64,000 bases of DNA from NCBI RefSeq assembly GCF_022605165.1, contig NC_063076.1, forward strand, positions 558,001 to 622,000, written 5' to 3'. This DNA comes from Purpureocillium takamizusanense. Its lineage: Eukaryota > Ascomycota > Sordariomycetes > Hypocreales > Ophiocordycipitaceae. Below, one piece after another: positions 24,057 through 34,862 of the stretch. The translations under genes were made by a program, and so were the position numbers. Below the pieces are notes generated by a model. It made no database searches and was not told the DNA's origin. It saw only the letters and a program-made list of their open reading frames with translations. Position 1 is the stretch's first letter. Each line of letters begins with the position of its first letter.

Positions 24057-25920
24057 TCACGGCATCACCAGGCCGATGCCGCTGAGGTTCTCCTCGTCCA
24101 GCTGGTTGCGCTTGTCGACGCCGCCGGCGATGGGATTCATTTGGTAGTTGAAGAGGTAGTAGTGCAGCTGGCCGTCGCCGCCGCCAAACTTTTGCTGCTC
24201 GAGGAAGAGCGCGTTGTCCATGAGGGTGAGGGCGTTGAAGACGTCGAAGCGGGCCTTCTTGGCCAGGATGAGAGCGTCGTGCATGAGGCCGTTGAGGCGC
24301 GTCTTGAGGGCGGCCTTGTCGAAGGGCTGGGCGACGCCCGTCTCGGAGGCGTAGTAGAAGAGGTAGGCGACGCGCAGGACGTCGTGTTTGGGGTTGTTGA
24401 TGATGGACGACTCGACGCAGAAGAAGGAGAAGAAGTCGGTGATTTTCTTGTCCACGTCCTGTCGCAGGTGATCAGTACTGTGAAATATGAGGCCAACAAG
24501 TGAGGGCGAGTGTGATGCGGCGCGCTTACCTCGACCACGTAGGACCAGATGACCTGCTCCACGTTGGGCTTGGGGATGAACCAGTGCAGCGCCTCCTCCT
24601 CGGTGAAGTCGGGTGCCATGTCGAACCGCCCGAGGTAGCGCTTCATCAGCGCCAGCACGGCGGGGATGTCCTTGGGCGTCATGGCGCGCAGGCCCCTCGT
24701 GGAGGTGCTGTCGGGCAGCGCGTACTTGCGGATCTGGTACTGGGGCTTGCTGCCGGCGGGCAGGGGGCTGAAGCCGCACTCGTTGAGCTTCTGCCAGTTG
24801 ATGGAGCGGTGGAAGTAGCGGCACGTGCTGACAGGCTTGGGCAGGACGATGCCGGCCGTGAAGAGGCCCTGCCAGACGCCCTCGGTGTTGCTGATGCGCG
24901 TCACCTCCTTGATGAGCACGGGCGCGAGGCGCTTGCCGCGCAGCTTCTTGTGGATGCACAGGAAGTTGACCTCGGAGCACATGATGTGCTTGTCGCGCAC
25001 GCGCAGGCGGCAGGGGATGGCGGAGATGAAGGCGACGAGCTTGCGCGACTGCGAGGCCCGCACGCCGACGTGGTACTTGCGATTCCAGCCGGGTGCCATC
25101 ATGGCCCTGGAGACGGTGAATGATTTAGCATATGAACAGGAAAGCTGCGAAGGAGGGACCTCTGGGGGGGGTCTTACCATCGCAAAATCTCGGGCGAATA
25201 GTTGAAGCGGAACATGGCCTCGTCGTCCTCGACGTAGTGCCCGTTGAGCAGCTCGTACACCTCCTTGATCTCCTCGTCGCTGGTCAGGTCGACCGTCACC
25301 CACTCGAAGCCCGGGACGAGAGCCGCGGGCTCCTTGGACACCTCGTCGATGGTCTGGATCTTGAGGGGGCCCTCCTCGGCTACCTTTTCGTTGTCGCCGA
25401 AGCGCGGGACGGGCTGCGTCTGCCAAAACTTGTACGCACCCATGTCCTTGACGTTCTTGCCAGCGGCGGCCAGCCCCGTCATGATGTCCTGCAGGTTCAT
25501 CTTCTTGAGCATCTCGGCCGCCTGCTCGGGCGAAGGGTCCGCGCCACCGCTGCCCGAGGCCTGCGACAGCTCCTGGCGGAGGCTTGGGTTCAGCGCGAGC
25601 AGCTCCTTCATCTGCTGTGGCGTGAGGCCGCCAATGGCCTTTTTGATCTCCGACTCGTGATCGGCGGCGGTGGTGCCGCCGCTGGACTTGTGGCCCGTGA
25701 GCAGCTCCTTGGCCTTCTTGCGCTTCGACTTCTTCTTCTTGCTTGACGAGGACGAAGACCCCGCGGCGGCGGCTGCGGCGCCTTCGGCCGTCGTCGTGGC
25801 ACCGGCTGGCGCATCGTCGTCGCCGTCTTCGTCGGACTCCATCTCGGCCTGCTTGCCCTTGAGCTTGGCGTCGGTCTCGTCGACGACGGGCTCCACGGGC
25901 TTGGATTCCTCGGGCGGCAT
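24057..25920 (-). CDS. NMT1: Glycylpeptide N-tetradecanoyltransferase (N-myristoyltransferase)
   Basis: Exons in transcript order: 25920-25178, 25106-24530, 24458-24057, giving 573 residues. The enzyme moves myristate from myristoyl-CoA to the N-terminal glycine of proteins and is essential in fungi. The N-terminal 100 residues are acidic then Ser/Lys-rich, with a polybasic ribosome-targeting stretch ([10 protein letters not shown], 61-70). Conserved NMT blocks follow: [67 protein letters not shown], and the C-terminal [13 protein letters not shown] and [10 protein letters not shown]. The catalytic C-terminal carboxylate region is intact. The start is the ATG of MPPEES; the upstream in-frame extension has no ATG. 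Confidence 0.96.
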
Positions 25921-26390
25921 GGTTGCAGCGGTGGCGGCGGCGGGCGTGGATGGTGCTGGAGGGGAATACACTGGCGCGGTCCGGGACGAAGACGTGCCAC
26001 AAGGTGGAAAGGTTGGTCACCTTGCTTGGTGGGATGGTGGGGTCAACGGCTCGTGTGCCTGGCGCTGCGGGGGCTATCGAGCTGCCCCGCAACCACGGAG
26101 TCCTGAATCCCGATGATGGCGGCCAGGCGGACATCATTATTCCATGGAAATGACTGCCGGAAAACCTATATAGGACACGTGTGCAAAACTCCATAGCTCA
26201 GAAAGTAAATTAAAGTTAACTTTGTCTATTAGTGTGTAGCACGTGGATTGGATGCCTCTGCTTCGGTCTTTCCGCTACAGAATACTCAGTTCAATCAGTC
26301 CTCACAACAGAGTCTAGCAGTAGCTAATGCCATCATCGTCCGAAACTCCGAGGATAGGGCCGCGCCGTCGGTCTATGATATCCATCGATT
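25921..26390. other. Intergenic region between two minus-strand genes
   Basis: This is the NMT1 promoter on the right of that gene and the 3' flank of the ABHD12-like gene. An ACACGTG site lies near 26175. No coding sequence is seen. Confidence 0.5.
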
Positions 26391-27848
26391 CTATTCGTAG
26401 GCGGTCCCGTGAAGATCAAATGATCTCATCACGGCTAGCGACACGGGTGCAAATCCGTTGATTGGGTCGTGGCCTGCATCGGTCAGGAAACGTTGCACCG
26501 CATCGCGGGCTGAACGACTCACCGCCAAAAGGGAACAGTTCCTGCCGGATGATGATATCTGGATCGGCTTTCCACGTCGTGACAAACGCATCCTTGCCCT
26601 TGTGGATGGTTCGCTGCTCTTTCCACGCTGCAAACTCGGCGTCGTCCAGGCTTCCGACAGTCTCATTCGCGGCCGCGCGGAACAATTTGTTGTCCTCAGT
26701 CCAGGGAATGTCCCAATCGTCTTTGGCATGCACGAGACTGAGGCGCAGCCGGGACTTTGTGTGCCGCACAATGTTGGTCAGTCGGTTCGCGGAATGCCAC
26801 TTGTCCACAATGAAGCGGTCGAGGAGGCGGATGAAGCGAGGCCACGCCGCAAAGGGCCCCAGCAAGGGAATGATGCCGCCGATACGGTAGCCGCTTAGCA
26901 TTGAGGCCAGGTCGCCGAAGCCGGAAACGAGGACGATGCCCGCGAACTCGACCCCTTTGAGTGCGAATCGCTCGGCCACGCCGCTGACCACTGCAGTTCC
27001 GAGGCTGTGCCCAAGCAGGACGATGCGGCTCGTCGAGATGCCCGCCACATTGACGGCCCAGTCGACGACTGTGGACGCATCCGTGATGAGGCCATCCTCG
27101 CTAGGCACGCCGGTTGAGTGGCCGAAGCCACGGTAATCGATGGCGATCAGGTGGTAAGAAGATGTGTCGGTCAGCGAATGGTACGTGTCTGGCCTGACTG
27201 CCTGAGCAATGTGACCTGCATTCTGTCGTCTGTCAATACGTCTTCCTTCCATACGCGCATTGAGGGAGCGAGGGGAGACAAACCCCGTGGACTGCCGCAT
27301 GTCAGTATGATCAGCCGGGATGCCTCATTCACGAGTCCCACTTACAGTACAGAACCAGGCGAGCCTCGGGGTCGCGCTTGAGAATCTTGAACGACTCGAA
27401 ATCTTCAAACCTCGAATCAGCCTGTGCCGGCTGGCTGGCCAGAACGGCTTCATTCTTCAAGTACACGGGCAACGGTAAGACGTGCCAGGCATATAGGCTG
27501 ACGCCATCGGGCGTGCTCAGTCGAAAGGGCGTGACCTGATTACCTATCGCTCACGGATCCTTTGGTGTCAGCTGCGGTTTATGCGGCACGAGCGTCAAGG
27601 AGGACTGACTGGCGAAGCCCCATGCCTCGGGCCGGTCGACGTTGGACCAAAGGAGAGTGTTGATCTTGTGGGCGTAGAGAGCGCTGCGAGGGTGTGAGGG
27701 CCGTCCCAACTCAAGGCAGGGAGGGAGCAACTCACTGTCTCTGGAAGAAGGGCGTCACCAGCAGGCCGAGAAACACGGTATAGAAGGCGAACGGCGCTGC
27801 AACGAGGGCGACGCCCATCCATAGCAGTGAGTGCGTGGGCACGGCCAT
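26391..27848 (-). CDS. Membrane-anchored alpha/beta hydrolase (ABHD12-like lipase) with an 8-nt microexon
   Basis: Exons in transcript order: 27848-27736, 27683-27610, 27543-27346, 27291-27284, 27222-26523, 26473-26391. They sum to 1176 nt, 391 residues. The N-terminus is one hydrophobic anchor (about residues 8-33). The hydrolase core shows NQVTPFRLSTPDG, the oxyanion motif HGNAG (130-134), DYRGFGHSTG, the nucleophile GHSLGT with Ser204, and His366 (GGHDP) near the C-terminus. The His-Gly of the oxyanion hole is encoded by an 8-nt exon; without it the frame or motif is lost. One donor is GTCAGT and one is GTTTGT. The family includes lysophospholipid and monoacylglycerol lipases of the ER; the substrate here is unknown. 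Splice choices around exons 2-5 are inferred. Confidence 0.82.
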
Positions 27849-28934
27849 GGTTGTAGCCGGCGGAGCCAGCCGGGGCTCCGTTACGGTTGCTCGGTGGAGA
27901 GATGAAGATGCAGCGCGGTTCGCGCAGCAGCAGTGCTGCAGCCTGCACTACCTTGTTCTTCGTACTACCTGTCGATGGTCTCCCTTGTTCGTCGACGGCA
28001 GGATGTGAGTCAATTCACTCGCTCGGACTGGTGTTGGCAGGAGACTGGCGCATGATGTCAAAGTGCGGGCTGTGGCGGCAATTGATGGATTTGAAGCATA
28101 TCAGCTGCTCCTAACTAGGCCATGGCGCGAGTGACGAAGGTTATCTCAGGAGGTAGGAGTCGGGAGGAACTGGGGTGCCTGCCCTGAGGCCGACTCGTAG
28201 TGGAGATGAGATCTGGAGGGAGGAGTGTGGGCGGGGGCCAGTGCGGCCAGTGCGCTGCGGCAACGGTCCCTCCGCTCTGGCCCAGGGAGCCCCGGGCCAG
28301 GCCGCTGGGCCGCTATATTTAATCCTTGGAGCCCATATCACTTCCAGAGAGAGGTAGGCTCTGGCAAATCGAGCTACATAACGTACGTAGGTGAGTACTA
28401 AGTTAAGTACTGTAGGTATAATTCGTTCTGTGTACATGTAGTTATGTCAACCCTTGACGCTACTTGCTCTTGTATGCTTGTCCAAGAAGTCAAACGAGAT
28501 GTGACTACTTCGTACCGATTCGTTGGCGCAACGCGCCCGCGAGTTCCCAACGGCTAACACGATCGTAGCCCACATCCTACATGTACAAGTGCGCACGCTT
28601 CACGTAAAGGAGCCCCCCTATATCCTACTCATACGAACAAGAGTTCCATTTGTCACGCCATTGCAGTGAACATATAAGGCGCAATCTCGAATGTGACATC
28701 AATCCTGGCGGTAATGGCAGTCGAGGTTAGCACTCGCAGGCATAGCACGGAATAGGCGTCACGGGACGCACGAACTGAAGCAGGGTTGAGGCCGGCAGCA
28801 AATTCAGCTACATCTAACGACATAGTCTCGTAGGCATCCAAGGTGTCTGTTAAAAGAGCGTCAAAAAGTAGTCGAAAACTATAGGCACCCTACCAGATTG
28901 TCTTGTAGTCGACGCCGGCGCCCGTTGCATCGGT
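27849..28934. other. Intergenic region at the left edge of the RiPP cluster
   Basis: No gene is supported in about 1.1 kb. TACTTCGTAC (one base short of the 11-mer) lies at 28506-28515. Base composition becomes AT-richer from about 28300, marking the change from core genome to the cluster. A cryptic coding-like unit at 28893-28934 directly follows the stop of the precursor and is listed separately. Confidence 0.55.
28893..28934 (-). other. Cryptic in-frame core-like unit after the precursor stop codon
   Basis: After the TAG of the precursor the same frame stays open for 14 codons and then meets a second TAG at 28890-28892. It encodes GAGVDYKTIW, which matches the first unit of the precursor (GADIDYKKLW) in position, length and the Tyr-x3-Trp spacing. 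Even the bases before it (GCCTAG) match the intron acceptor before the first unit. It is either a relic of a duplicated exon start or an alternative terminal exon: exon 1 ends in phase 0, so splicing to this CCTAG would be in frame. Confidence 0.5.
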
Positions 28935-29446
28935 CTAGGCGATCCAATTTGATGGAGCATAGACCCTACCATCCGTTCCCGCCGGAGCCTTTCGCTCCAG
29001 CTCACCTCTCTTGGTACCCCAGTTTGCTGGGGCATAAAGCCCAGTATCCGGGCCGACCTCTTTATCAGCCTTTCGCTCCAGCTCATCTCTTTTAGTACCC
29101 CAGTTTGCGGGAGCGTAGAGCCCAGTGTCCGTGCCGGCCTCTTTAGCAGCCTTTCGCTCTAGCTCACCTCTCTTGGTGCCCCAGTTTGCCGGGGCGTAAA
29201 GTCCAGTATCGGTGCCAGCCTCTTTGGGACCCCTCCGCCACAGTTTCTTATAGTCGATATCGGCGCCGCTCTCTCCCTAGGCAAGATGTCAGCATCCATC
29301 AGGTAGCCCACAGACAGATACGGAGATGCCGCAAGACAATGACTGGTAAAACAGGCTCTGGATCACGGCCAACTCACCGGCTCTGCCACGGGGGCAGCTA
29401 CGGCAACGGTAGCAACGGCCGCCAAGGCCAAAACAGAAGCCTTCAT
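28935..29446 (-). CDS. RiPP precursor peptide with Kex2-spaced repeats (dikaritin/UstA-like)
   Basis: Exons 29446-29378 and 29276-28935 give 136 residues. Exon 1 encodes a signal peptide (residues 1-18) and short pro-segment. Exon 2 encodes a unit with YKKLW (32-36) closed by Arg-Arg. Three units each contain GLYAPANWGTKR (Tyr50, Tyr77, Tyr104), and a last unit carries YAPSNW (129-134) without a following KR. Units 2 and 3 are exactly 27 residues (81 bp). KR at 58-59, 85-86 and 112-113 fits Kex2 cleavage in the Golgi. Codons for the core differ between copies while the peptide does not change, which indicates selection on the peptide. Signal peptide, KR-spaced repeats and an adjacent UstYa gene define fungal dikaritin-type RiPP precursors. 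The family assignment is inference; the repeats are direct observation. Confidence 0.9.
28938..29231 (-). repeat. Imperfect tandem repeat of the RiPP core units
   Basis: Four in-frame units lie at 29169-29231 (first, 21 codons), 29088-29168 and 29007-29087 (27 codons each) and 28938-29006 (last, 23 codons). They share the core Tyr-Ala-Pro-(Ala/Ser)-Asn-Trp and, in units 2-4, a spacer beginning (G/D)ELERKA. Copies differ mainly at silent positions within the core, so this is an old functional repeat rather than a recent slippage product. Confidence 0.92.
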
Positions 29447-30247
29447 TATGAGTAGTATGAAACGTTGGAACTGAGCGTTGAGTAAGGGGAGTTATGGATG
29501 TTAAGATTGATGTCCGAGGAACAGAGGTCTGGGGAGGGAAAAAGCATCACCTATATATACACATCAGGACTCTCGCTCGGTTTAACCATACGATTTGCGG
29601 GATTTGCCCACGCAGACAGTATCCTTCCGGTCATGCTTGTGGAGACTTGGCACCACAATCATTGATGGTTGGATCGAATGTATTCTGCTTCATTCAATCA
29701 GATATTCACACTGTTGAGGTAGTGTTGACGCCAATGTCTAACAGCACTGCGATCGACGCTAGGATCTCCGCAAAGAGACCCAACATCTGTTGGTGAGTTC
29801 CGCTCTTGCATATTTGGTCAGACAGCGTTGCATGTTCTCCTTTTGCAGGAATCGCCGTGCAGAGACGACGGGAACTTCTGAGCAACAGAGCCTCGCACGC
29901 CATGCCGCGATACCAGACATATCGTGTCCTCCACCTTCCTCTTATGCCTTTGCGCTGCCGGGAAGCCGACTTTGGAGTGAGGCTAATGCTCCCGGCGCAG
30001 CCGTAAGCCCAACCTGCATGTGGTGACGCTACGCATGTTGAGTTGCGGGGAGGAACTGGTGACGAGCCACGGACCGATGTAACCGAACGTGAAGTTAGTC
30101 CATGTCCTCGACCCTACCTTTGCCTCCTTTTCGCCCAGTTCATCTGGCTTTTCAAAACCTTCTTGTTTCCATACTAAATCATCCTGATACACCTTGCCCT
30201 GCAAACATTGAAGTTTCAGGCGTCGGTCCTTGCACCGCGAATGCACT
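29447..30247. promoter_or_regulatory. Shared divergent promoter of the precursor and the UstYa-like gene
   Basis: These 801 bases separate the two divergently transcribed cluster genes, so one region can drive both. A TATATATA box at 29552-29559 lies about 105 nt upstream of the precursor start and suits the minus-strand gene. No coding sequence is supported here. No cluster-specific regulator gene is seen nearby. Confidence 0.6.
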
Positions 30248-31383
30248 ATGGAACACGACCGAGAAAGTGAAGATGATGAACGGTGGGATGAAGATGCGAA
30301 ACTGGTCTCATCACGGCAATGGGAGCGGCGGTCAAACACGAAAGTGTCGCCAACATCTATGTACTGGGCATCATTCTCATGGACCCTAAACGTCGTTATG
30401 GCGCTCATCAGTGTTTCTTTCTGGTGGCGTGCACGACATGAAACGTGCCCATACATGTGGGACAGCAGGAACAAACCTGGCGCATACTGTGGGTGAACTT
30501 CCGACGACGCGGCGTGGAGGCGCAATCAATGCTTATCCATGATGCGATGCAGCACCGGCCAACGATGCCGTTGAATATATACCCAAGATATTTCATAACC
30601 GCTTCGACGGCGATATCTCCCCATTTCAAGGCTGGCCGACGGACGAGTCGGACGCCCTGTGGGTTGACTTATATGACAGTCAGTGCACATCTCGTTGCGA
30701 AGACAACGTTGCTTGACGGCTGACAGACAACGATCTTGCGCGAATAGAGGGCTCCAGCGTGCGGATAGGTAAAGAGTCACATGACCAACTGCTAAACAAG
30801 ACGACCCAGATCCCTTTGGCCGGACACGAAGAAGACTACTTCCTAGGAATAGATGTCTTCCATCAGCTCCATTGCTTGGTACGTGCTACGGATCCTCAAG
30901 TAGAACCCATACGCTTACATGCCGCAGAACGTGATCCGAAAGGCATTCTATCCGCGCCGCTATAACATCACCATGGTGAAGCCGGACGGCACCATAGACT
31001 TTCTCGAATGGATGCATGTGGGCAAGTAAACCAATCTCAAGAGGAACACTGTGCTTTTGCTTGTCTTCTAACGTCGCACAAAAGACCATTGCATCGAGTC
31101 CCTCCGGCAGTCTGTCATGTGCCACTCGGACATTAGCACCGTCCCGTTCCGTTGGTCGGAAACGTCCCAGGCTCTGAAGCCCCGACTGGACAGCGTGCAC
31201 GTGTGTCGCAATTTCACAAAGATTCGGGAATGGGCGCTCGAGCGACACGTTGACGTCGGCAACATGCGGGCGCAGGTGGAGCACGGACAAGTTGTCGACT
31301 ACAGCTCGACAGCGCCGGATCTATATAAGCTGGCGGAGCAGAAGATTCCGTATGATTGGAATAAGACGGTAGACGATATGTGA
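30248..31383 (+). CDS. UstYa-like oxidase/cyclase (DUF3328)
   Basis: Exons 30248-30488, 30553-30678, 30727-30878, 30928-31021 and 31085-31383 give 303 residues. UstYa-family proteins are copper-dependent membrane oxidases that cyclise ribosomal peptides such as ustiloxin and asperipin. An acidic cytosolic N-terminus is followed by one membrane helix (about 38-60). The family blocks come next: YSPANDAVEY (80-89), FDGDISPFQGWP, the first HxxHC (HQLHC, 168-172), the second HxxHC (HVDHC, 203-207) and IESLRQSVMCHSDIS. The intron after EWMHV has a GC donor (GGCAAGT), and only this splice restores the second HxxHC. It diverges from the precursor gene, so a role in cross-linking the core is the natural inference. 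Confidence 0.92.
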
Positions 31384-31715
31384 GAGGCGTGTGGACTACA
31401 GTAGACATTCGCTTTCAAACATCGGAACATCCCAATCTGTTTTCTTTCTCAGCCGTGAGTAATGAAGTACAGTATGCTCTTGTCAGTGCTCACATTGAAG
31501 TGTAGGAGATCCTGATGAAGGGAAGAGCGGGTTTCCTACCAACTGTAGTATTCTTTGCAGGATTCAATATAGCCTATCCGCGAATGCAACGCTGTGTCAA
31601 TGTCTGCCCCCGTTACCGAAAATGACCACTTGAGGAGTAAACGACCTGCGACTGAATTGAAGTCATCTTGACCACTCACTAACTCGAACCAGCGAGTTGG
31701 GTGAAGTGGTCAAAG
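31384..31715. other. Convergent intergenic spacer
   Basis: It lies between the 3' ends of the UstYa-like gene and the P450 gene. No feature is seen beyond presumed terminators. Confidence 0.5.
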
Positions 31716-33604
31716 CTAGCCACCCCTTCTCCGGATCTTGACCGGGACCTTGCCAGCTACAGCCATAGTGCCCAGACCGAAACCACGCATATCCATCTGG
31801 AGAGAACGTACGTCCGTAAGGATCTCAATATCAAAATAAGTAACCATAACCGCTGCCGTGAATATAATATCACGCTTGGCAAAATGACGACCCGGACACA
31901 TCCTAGGTCCTCCACCATAGGGGAACCATATCCCCTGAACGTCTTTAATAGCGTAAGAGGCTTTTCCCACAGGACATTGACCCGGCATTCCGTAGCCACC
32001 AGAAACGGATTTTGTTTGAGACAGATGAGTAGGCTTAAGTGGTCCACTAATGGGATTTCCGTCGTACTGCAGGAAGCGTTCGGCCCAAAAGGTATCGAGA
32101 GGATGCTCATTGTTCTCGCCAGTATTCCATACTTCGGAGTCCATATGAGCAACCGTCGAACTCATCACCAGCAACTTTCTGGACGGCACTGCCCAATCTT
32201 GGATACGCAAGTCATCGAACTGCGGGATGCGCGTGATCAGCATATGCACGCGCATGCGAAGGACCTCGGCGTAAATCGACTGGAGAACGGGATTCGCCAG
32301 CAACAAGTCGATATCAAACCCACTGCCAGTAGCAGTTGTGCATTTTCCCACCTCCTCCCTCACCCTTCTGAGAAGGGCGGCATCGTTGAAGATTTCAAGG
32401 ACGGTCCAGAGGCCAGCAACTACAGAATTGCGTGTCGACCTATGTGATGATCAGTCTCCTGGGTACACACACAAGTTCCGTATGATTACTCACGACCAGA
32501 TTACACCAAAGTCCTCTGATGCCAAGGCATCATGGTCCATGCCATCCATCTGGGAGAGGACATTGTCTCTGTCGCGAAAGATTCTGCTCCCCCAGAAAGG
32601 GTCATCCCCGTTCTCATCAAGAGCTGACTCGTCAAAGTTCTGACGTGCGTAATTTTGCCAATCCTTAACCGCAGCGAGTAGCCTGTCTCGCCTCGCATAC
32701 AACCACGGTGCGAGAATACGAGGCATGCCTCTGAATAGCACGTCGATTCCACGATCGAGCTTCCATAGTTCCTCGAGAAAGTCCGGGTTGCGCTGCAATA
32801 GATACGGCCCACAGAGAGCGTTAGTGTTTGCAGCTGAGACATCAACTTCGAAAATCTGCGTTAAATCGGGTAGATGTGTCCAATCTGTATTAAATGGCAG
32901 ATCGTGAAGACGTTTTGTGAGCTCTAGCTCGTACCGGAACCAGAAGGCTCTCATGCCAGCGCCAGAGAGGAATCGAGTTATAGGCCCAAATGAAAGGTAG
33001 TCGATCCGATTGCGGGGCTCGACATGAGTGCCAGGGCGAGGTTTGCAGCGATAACCCGAATTGTCTCGGTCATACAACTTGAGGGCTTTCTCAGGCATGC
33101 CAAAAACCCTTCCAAGGACGAACTTATGTAAGAAGATCTGACTGCATATCGACGAGTTCCTAAAGACGTCTCGAATATTCTCGGGCCCCTGGGCGAGGTA
33201 TAGCTCCGTATTCAACATATTGACGCGGATGGGATGTGTCTGCCGAAATATACTAACGCTCTAGTCAGCTCATGCCACGTTAAAATTGAAAGTAGACAAA
33301 ACCCATGGCACGTATACCTTGATCGTAGAATCCACCGAGATGGGTCGCGGCAGGTCATGTATGACAAGACCGTGGCCACGGGGCCGACCACGGGCACCAT
33401 GTATGGCCACACGGGCGGCGACTTCCGTGAAGTGTTTTGTTTTGGCAGTGTCTTGTAGGTCCTCCATGTTACTAAACCATTCGCTAAAACAAGGCAGAGT
33501 AAAAGAAATAATAAATGTGCCCGTGTTATTCCAGATTCAACGAGCATCAATATCAGTCTGCCTGTGAGTGGCGAGGCAATCTCAGGGTCATCATCAGACA
33601 CCAT
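31716..33604 (-). CDS. Cytochrome P450 monooxygenase of the RiPP cluster
   Basis: Exons in transcript order: 33604-33318, 33252-32494, 32439-31716, giving 589 residues. An N-terminal membrane anchor is present (AHLLFLLLCLVLANGLV, residues about 29-45). The ExxR of helix K is EVLR (407-410). The haem-binding loop is FPYGGGPRMCPG with the ligand Cys530. Splicing restores the block HPIRVNMLNTELYLAQGPENIRDVF, which is typical of CYP7/CYP8-like fungal P450s often found in secondary-metabolite clusters. A second ATG at residue 20 would give 570 residues and place the anchor nearer the start; either is possible. It is likely ER-bound and acts on the peptide or its cyclised form; the reaction is unknown. 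Confidence 0.9.
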
Positions 33605-34862
33605 AACTGTTAAGTATCAAAGAAAAGCTCCAAAGACTTCACCTAAAGACGTTAGAAAGTTACGTGAATGAGAGCTTCTGGCTTCAACCCAGTCCCCCAA
33701 CTCTTTATGTGCTTCCGATTTGCTCTCTCGGACGAAAACAGGGTTTTTAATCCGAATGTATGACAATCTAATAGTGGGCAGCCGATATCGAGCCGACCAG
33801 TCGTCGGTACTCCATCAGTGATGGAACAAACCACGTGTCATTCCTGTCCTGCACCCTGCTCATGCTTTGTGAGCCTATTAGGGAATATACCGCCCTTGCT
33901 GCGACTCATCGTCCGCCAATTCGTATCCGATCAACTTATGACAATCCATGCTGACAGGAATTTCTTATTAGAGACAATGCCGTAGTGGGTCGTCATGCCC
34001 GTCATCGTGATGCCCGGGCTCTGTGACAAAAAGAAACAGGGAAAGTAGCGACTCATATGCTGGAAGATTCCTGAGACGGCGTACAGTAGCGGCGACCTGA
34101 CTTAGCCACCATCTTGGAAGTAACATTGAAAGCGGGGTATACGGGATGGCAAGTGAGGGAAGATGCACGGACTCAGACTCTGCAGTGGCTTCGTCGCACT
34201 CTTCATCACATTGGTCCCGCGAACAACAAACAGCGGTGTGGGTTTCGTAAAGAAATGCCTTGATGCAATCACAGTCATTTATACTTACGTAAGTTGTAAG
34301 CAATGATAAGAATTGAGTCGGACGGTGATATCATGAGACAGTAAACCACGTAACGGCCCTGATAGGCGCCTTTCCGTCTAGTTGTTTCACTGCTGTTTTA
34401 CTTCTTCCTTTTAGTGTGTACGTTGCAAACAAGAGTGTGAAGAGGATGTGCCAAGTCTATATTGTAGTACGTGGATTATCCCGGATTACTGGAACTTCTA
34501 CTGGGCACAATAGTCAAAAGGCACATTAAACCGGTTCTGATGGGGGACACTCGACGTCCGCTACCCGGTTGGATCGCATCTGCGACAAAGTAAAAAAAAA
34601 AACAAGGAATTCCTCAATGATCTGTAGCGTTCTGGTGTAACGTTGTCCAGCCCAGTCTCACTCTCTCCTGTCCCAGGGATGAGTGCCTCGCCGATCTTCA
34701 GAACGGCCAAACAGTACGTAGCAGTGCCTTAGGTACAAACTCTACAGACACGATATATAGCCGCCAACGTGCCAGCGGGGAAGAAAATTACCTGCACGCC
34801 TAAGGCCTTTGACCAATCCTCTTACCCTGTGTTTGAGTGGCTACAAAACAGGATCTGAAAGC
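33605..34862. promoter_or_regulatory. Shared divergent promoter of the P450 and the methyltransferase
   Basis: This is a 1.26 kb non-coding region between the divergent P450 (minus) and O-methyltransferase (plus) genes. TATATA at 34754-34759 lies about 105 nt before the methyltransferase start. An A-run sits at about 34592-34601. No gene is supported. The layout (two divergent pairs, converging in the middle) makes the cluster symmetrical. Confidence 0.55.

Noticed and set aside
28935..29006. Intron from the GTGAGC in the last spacer of the RiPP precursor to the CCTAG at the stop
   Set aside because: The length (about 71 nt) would suit, but it shifts the frame so that the YKTIW unit is lost and the product has no core.
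29983..30525. 180-codon minus-strand frame between the precursor and the UstYa-like gene
   Set aside because: It is antisense to exon 1 of the UstYa-like gene, which has the membrane helix and the conserved YSPANDAVEY junction; the antisense translation has no domain.
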